NCBI GenBank assembly: GCA_037074705.1
Contig: CM073591.1
Span: 71,964,532-72,028,531 of the forward strand
Direction of reading: 5' to 3'
From: Zhengitettix transpicula
Lineage: Eukaryota > Arthropoda > Insecta > Orthoptera > Tetrigidae
DNA length: 64,000 nucleotides
Below the pieces are notes generated by a model that worked only from the letters and a program-made list of their open reading frames with translations, was not told where the DNA came from and searched no databases. Positions 58,781 through 64,000 of the stretch are shown here, piece by piece (the stretch's first letter is position 1; each line of letters begins with the position of its first letter). Position numbers and translations under genes: made by a program.

Positions 58781-60755
58781 GAGTAAATATTTAGCACTTT
58801 GTAGAACTAGTTTAGCAAGAGACTAGGATGCACATTGAAAGTGGCTTGGAAATTAGATATCGCAGGTGGAAGAAGACAGTTGTTAGTATGTCGCTGTAGA
58901 AGAAGGAAATCAGTTAATATGCGAAGTATGTATGTAGTGAAGCTAGAAAGTAGAGTATAGGAAAAAAGTTTGTATTTCCTTAGAGATGGGAGAATATAGG
59001 CGGAATTGTATTAGATATAGTTACGGAATTACTTTTATACTACTAAAGTTCCAAATTAAATGTAGGCATCGTTAATTGTTTAAGCCACGGACTTCACAAT
59101 CCTCTATGGAAAAGAGCTTCTTAAATGTTATTGCTAAGCAGAAGTAATTGAATATAAATTGTAAATTTCATAATTACTGTTAATTATTTTAGCATTTAAT
59201 TTATTATTAATTCAAGCATCAATGCACACATTTCATTTATTTCTATATACATGTACACGTCGAGGGTCTAAATATAAACATTATTTATCATTTTCATGCA
59301 CTAATCGATACTTTTTCAGCTATTCGTTTGTATTCTACAAAGGCATTTTATGAATTCTTAATTAAGGTCTTTCGCTTTACCCTGGCTCTTTTTCTTATTC
59401 GGGTTTTATATGTAAGTAATTACTATTACAGAACAGATTTTCTACTTCGTGTTTTGAAACTTTCAGTGCTGGAAATTAAACGTTTTTCAACAATTCGTTT
59501 AGAATTCTCAGAAATGTGGCGACTCTGACCCCAGTAGCTGCTGGAGACGGCTTCCTGGAGCTTGACGGACTCTCTCACATTACTCCTTGGCGTGCATATC
59601 TCTCCATCTACATCGCTTGTCAAACACGAAATGGCTTGCCATCTGCTGCTTTCTGTCACGATCTGCTGTGTCCTTAAACACTACTTGATAGTTTTTTTTT
59701 TCGTATAATAAAGTGCTTTAACTGTTGGTAATTCTTATCGCAATGTTAACGATCTTTGAATGGAGAATTAGTAACATCAAGAACTAAACTTCGCTTTCTT
59801 TTTCGAAATTAACCGTTTGATATATTTACATTGTTGACTGTCACCAGTGTTTGAATACTGTGATACATAATACTTCCGTTCTGCCGTAGATCTGATGATT
59901 TATATGATACGAACTGAAATATAAATGATTATATATCAGAAAACAGATGTATTGTAAATTATCGATAAAGAAATTCAAGTTAGTCATTGACTGATGACAT
60001 GATACATTTACATCTTTTATTTCCCGTACTTCACAATATTGAAACTGTAGTATTCTACGAGATATATAATCTCATAATGACCTGTTAATACATCCATATA
60101 TATATATATAATTCTATGTTTCAAGACACTTATATATAATTGTTTTTCAGTCAATAGGAAAATATTTACATCCATGACTATAGCAGTAGTCACGAACGAT
60201 GGCGGTTGATGCGGATTAAGGGAGGAGAGGCAACGCGGAATAAAAACACTCCACAAAGTTCTAATGTGGTCAAGCTCCAGACACGAGGAGGGGGTATAAC
60301 CTGCACAGAAGGATACTAGACTGAGCCGACATCCCATTTGTCGCGTACTATAGTGATCTTTATGGAATTCAAAATATTTTAATTAAATTTAAACTGGCTT
60401 CAGCAATTTCAAAAGAATTATTTTTTTCTTAATGGTATGAGTAATTAATACTGGAATTACCACACAAATTATCTCCACAGGGATTTCAATTTTCAATATC
60501 CTTGTCTAATTTCAGACCAGACAATTCTGAGCACGGCACTGTGCTTTACAAATAAATGTTAATTTTTAGAACAACATTTATAAGGCAGATACAATTCAGA
60601 ACAATGTCTTCAAACCATATATGAATATTTACTTTAACAACTCAAGATTATGTATTGCATTGAAAAATTACCAATTAATTTGACTTCTGTTATTTGCCCG
60701 ATTTTTATCATCAGGTAAATTAACGATAGATTACTTGGAACGACATACGTTGTCT
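58781..60755. other. Unassigned; GC-richer patches at 59520-59660 and 60170-60350
   Basis: The 59520-59660 patch is open on both strands; the minus frame starts MTESSRWQAISCLTSDVDGE and has coding-like composition for about 45 codons. The 60170-60350 patch holds the start of a 106-codon minus frame that becomes AT-rich. No domains were recognised. The rest is AT-rich. Confidence 0.25.
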
Positions 60756-60868
60756 TCTACCTTTGTCTATCCTTCCGCATCCCCCCTTTCAAATCCCTTC
60801 CTATACTATTAAAGGAGAGTTTGCACCAAGTGGATTACCCTCATGCAGCCTGTTATTCTAAAAAAAAT
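60756..60868 (+). repeat. R1 repeat copy g, 3' end only
   Basis: The last 110 bases of R1: CCTTCCGCATCCCCCCTTTC, AAATCCCTTCCTAT, CTATTAAAGGAGAGTT, CTCATGCAGCCTGTT and the closing CTAAAAAAAA. Severe 5' truncation, as expected of target-primed reverse transcription. Confidence 0.85.
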
Positions 60869-61909
60869 GTCTAATCTTTGCCTACTAAAATCTGTTAACA
60901 ACTTAAAAACCTGGAATAATGGATGGCGAATCAATTTTAATGAAAGAAAATCCATACATATAAACTTCACTAATAAACAGTGAAATAAATACTCGTAGAA
61001 ACCAAAGGTGATATATTGATTAGTTATTATTTACAAATAGGACAATAGAAAGTTGTAACAGTTAACCTGCATCACTGGTGGATACGTATCCTTCAAGTTT
61101 CCATTTTTGTAGAGGGAAATGAAACTAAATAATAAATTAAAATATGTACAGGGAGAAAGTCAAATTGATATATTTCATATTTTTTATTTCTTGTATAAAT
61201 TCATTTAATAATAGCGATTAAGTTGACTAGGCTATCACAAAGTAATTAATAATATGATTTATTAACATTTCCACAAATACATTACGAATTACCGTTTTCT
61301 GCAACCTGTTGCAAAACGCAGGACATAAATACTAGACATTTAATATGAATTAAAAATTTACGAGTAAGAAACTGAAGAATAAATATATTCATTAATTATA
61401 TAGTGCCTTATGTTTTATCAATCATATAGAACAGGTAATTTTTTCAATACCATCCATTTAGAAAAACTTTATATTGATTATTAGATTATATGAGTTAAAT
61501 GGTATATTTTTATTTATATTGGTATTCACAATAATTAGACTTGTACGTTTTCACCGTAGAGATTTTTTTACAAAAATTGGAATATGTAACCGAAGAATGC
61601 TGTTCAACATAAAAAACGTTCGTAGAAATGTTCCTTTTTATTTTTTGTGATTGATAAAAATATGGGGTGACATAATAAAATTTACAAATAATATCGGACA
61701 GTAAATTAATGTTTTATTTCTAAAAAAAAGTTATTCTTTAGATAAGCCTTGAATTTATTAATAATCAGGTTCACTTTCGAGGATCATTTTATGTGAATTG
61801 AGCTAGCCTATATATGTTCATTTGTTACGTGACACCGTCCACGTTGTTTAGAAGAAGAAAACAAGGTATGTGTTTAAAATGTAAAGATTGCTACGAAAAC
61901 TATGAAATA
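60869..61909. other. AT-rich DNA, nothing recognised
   Basis: No feature could be supported. Confidence 0.5.
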
Positions 61910-62288
61910 AATAAAGTCTATGGAATAAATACAATAGTCTGTTTGTCTGCATGTATGTTCCGCATACAAATCTACCCCTTTGGAGAAAATTAGACCAAAT
62001 TTCATACACGTGTTCCTTTAAAACCGTAACTAAACACTGTGGGCGTGGGTGGAAATTTAAAATATGCTAAAACAGCCGATATTTGCGTTTTATAAATATT
62101 ATTCTTGGTCAATGAGATTGATAGTGTTTCTCCAGATATTTTTGTGTATAATTTCTACCCCTTTCGGCATGAGTGGGGCGTTACATAAGAATAACGCAAA
62201 AACAGCCGAGATTGGAGTCGAATCCTGGGTTATGGATGTCGTTGAGTTTAATTATGACAACTCGGGCAACGCCGAGCACACAGCTACT
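61910..62288 (-). repeat. R2 repeat, compact single-unit copy
   Basis: On the minus strand it starts AGTAGCTGTGTGCTCGGCGT and TGCCCGAGTTGTCAT, passes CGACATCCATAACCC, GACTCCAATCTCGGCTG, ATATCGGCTGTTTTAGCATA and GGGGTAGATTTGTATGCGGA, and ends in a short ACATACATGCAGACAAAC tail. It has both termini but only about one internal unit, so it shows the minimal form of the family. Confidence 0.75.
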
Positions 62289-62879
62289 TAAGTATAAATC
62301 AGCAATCAAAATTAGTTTTAATTTATAAGCCATTGTGGCTGCTTAAAACCTGATACTTATATATTTTACATTATATCAAAATGAGAACCCCTCCCGCGAC
62401 GAGAACTTCTAAAACATGTGCTGGTCAATTTCTTTTCAGTCTTCTTATTACAAAATTTTCATATACAGGTTATAGTAACATCTTTGGATGTGATTTTAAC
62501 TTTTTGGGAAGACTAACTCACTTCTCCGTGAATAGTCTCCATTGCAGTGGGGACTTTTAAGTCATGAAATAAATAGTTGTAATGAAATATTTAAATTGAT
62601 TGTTATTTCACCTATTATAATTATTATGCTCTTCAGTTGCATTCTTATAACACGTAATTTGACTATCAATTTCCATATAATGGTACCCACATCGCCACAG
62701 TTAATTTAAGTAAAAAATATATTATTTCAATTTTAGACAGAACTTTTCCATTAGTTTGGAATACGTATTGCAAGCGGTTTACAGGTAAACCGTACTTACT
62801 AGAAATGCAGGCAATTTGTAATTTACCGTCACAGTATGTATATGAACCTTGAGTGAGCGGGGGAGAGTGGGAGTAGGCC

Positions 62880-63174
62880 TATGAGTATATAAGGGATCTA
62901 TACTTCGACATGATATAAGAAAATAGACACCATAAATAATTCAAATAGTAGTATTCTCCAATTTTCTTCTACAATTATGCAAAGCCCGGTTGAACTCCGA
63001 GAACAATATATTGAACAACTGCACCGGGAAAGGCTTCAATCTTTGAGTAGTATTCTCGTTCGCAATACAACAACTGATGAAACACTCATAAGGAATTTTA
63101 TAGTATGGTATTATAATTGTAGAAGCACATTTTATTTCGTAAAACAGAGGGTGTATTATATTTTTATACATTAA
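62880..63174 (+). promoter_or_regulatory. Possible TATA promoter upstream of a 65-codon frame
   Basis: GAGTATATAAGGG at about 62882-62894 is a good core TATA box; an ATG frame opens 83 bases further on (62977-63174). Its first 30 codons (beginning MQSPVELREQYIEQLHRERL) look like a charged helix, after which composition becomes AT-rich and hydrophobic. No splice or poly(A) evidence is available. Chance is the main alternative. Confidence 0.2.
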
Positions 63175-64000
63175 TATTTTAATGATTCTGACTGTTTAAA
63201 CATCAGTATAAATTAAGATGTCTCAGTTAACATATGTTACATAAAATCACGTGAACAAAACTTTAACGCTCTTCCAACTCCAAACAGGAAAATATTTTTC
63301 CACGTCGCCTAAAGAGTGTTCTGAATGTGACGAGAGATTCTTTGGCTGAGTAAGAACGTTCTCCCTCCCCGCTCCATACGCACACACACATACTTTGTTC
63401 GCGCCAAATATTTGGCACTGCTATTTCATAATGACGTGAGTATGGCACTCACAAATTACTCTGCCATCTGTTGTGCAGTCATCGCTGCACGTGCTGGCAA
63501 TTATTTTTCGTTCAGGTCTACTTACGTATGGAGCGCGTCTATTAAAGCCTTCAGAGATTCAATGTGTGGCTAGGAATATTCATTTCGACAAATTGTAACA
63601 TATAAACTAAATCTAATCATAGAAGTTGGAGAGGGAAATATTTAGGTTTAGTGTGTTGATCTATGGCTACGACAAAATATATAATCGGGCGAAGAGGATG
63701 ACAGATGATGATGCATGTGAAAGAAAGTATGTAAGAGTCAAATAAAGAAAACGAATACCAGTCTTTATGAGATGCGTTAATATTCCTCGAATGAACGTAA
63801 TTCGAGAGACGTTATGTCATGTTAGGCGAACTTGTCTAAAAACAGACCACCTGCTGTTGTAAATTGGTAAATTGAACAAATGTCTGATCTAGATTAATAG
63901 AATGTTATGGCTTGAATATCTCAGCATTCCTTCAGAATACTTAAAGTTAAAGGCGGGTTTGAACCATTGGCAGAAATATTTTGTTTTATGTAATAGTATA
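63175..64000. other. Unassigned; GC-richer patch at 63240-63560
   Basis: The patch has CCAAATATTTGG (a 12-base palindrome near 63406) and CGTGAGTATGGCACTC, but no recognisable gene or repeat. The window's right end is AT-rich. Confidence 0.35.

Noticed and set aside
62977..63174. Small protein gene behind the TATA box
   Set aside because: Only the first 30 codons look coding; no family match, splice site or poly(A) context supports it, so it is kept only as a weak promoter candidate.

Overview
This is an AT-rich, gene-poor eukaryotic window, most likely from a large-genome insect. That assignment is an inference from the mobile elements: a jockey-type LINE 3' end, Tc1/mariner-type transposase debris, a Penelope-like element with a GIY-YIG domain, a TTAA-targeting MITE, and tRNA-headed SINE fragments. 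I see no complete host protein-coding gene. No ORF exceeds about 185 codons, and the longest one lies inside an interspersed repeat. I found no rRNA, functional tRNA, CRISPR array or operon. The window reads as intergenic or deep intronic DNA built from layered transposon insertions.

Layout. 0-9 kb: mostly featureless AT-rich DNA with a fold-back element at the left edge and one truncated copy of a poly(A)-ended repeat (called R1 here). 9-13.3 kb: a tRNA-derived SINE head, a LINE 3' end on the minus strand, a MITE fragment, a fold-back, a possible LTR-like segment and a short copy of a repeat starting ACTAGCTGGGTGCCCGG (called R2). 14.7-16.6 kb: a decayed Penelope-like retroelement split by a MITE. 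19 kb: a near full-length R1. 22.3-29.1 kb: two R2 copies, the first expanded into a 4.7 kb array whose 3' half is a very regular 281-bp tandem repeat with higher-order duplication and a chimeric unit. 30.5 and 37.1 kb: two different transposase remnants. 37.8-39.4 kb: three R1 copies, two tandem and one inverted, the last flanked by a 13-bp target-site duplication inside an older fold-back. 41-55 kb: a second MITE, a 248-bp inverted-repeat element, SINE pieces, fold-backs and two hairpins. 57.4-58.1 kb: a plus-strand LINE 3' end. 58-62.3 kb: two more R1 pieces and a compact R2 copy.

The most interesting signals are (1) five small fold-back structures, each with inverted arms enclosing a hammerhead-ribozyme-like CTGANGA...GAAA core, plus two similar motifs outside fold-backs, one of them just downstream of the Penelope-like remnant; (2) the R2 family, whose internal unit number ranges from about one to more than fifteen within one window; and (3) R1, a roughly 550-bp non-autonomous retroposon with a clean target-site duplication and a 5' end of tandem hairpins. 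Several GC-richer single-copy-looking islands (near 5.1, 13.9, 33.9, 35.4, 40.4, 46.8, 50.4, 53.9, 55.3, 59.6, 60.2 and 63.4 kb) are the best places to look for host exons or regulatory DNA, but nothing in them could be assigned.
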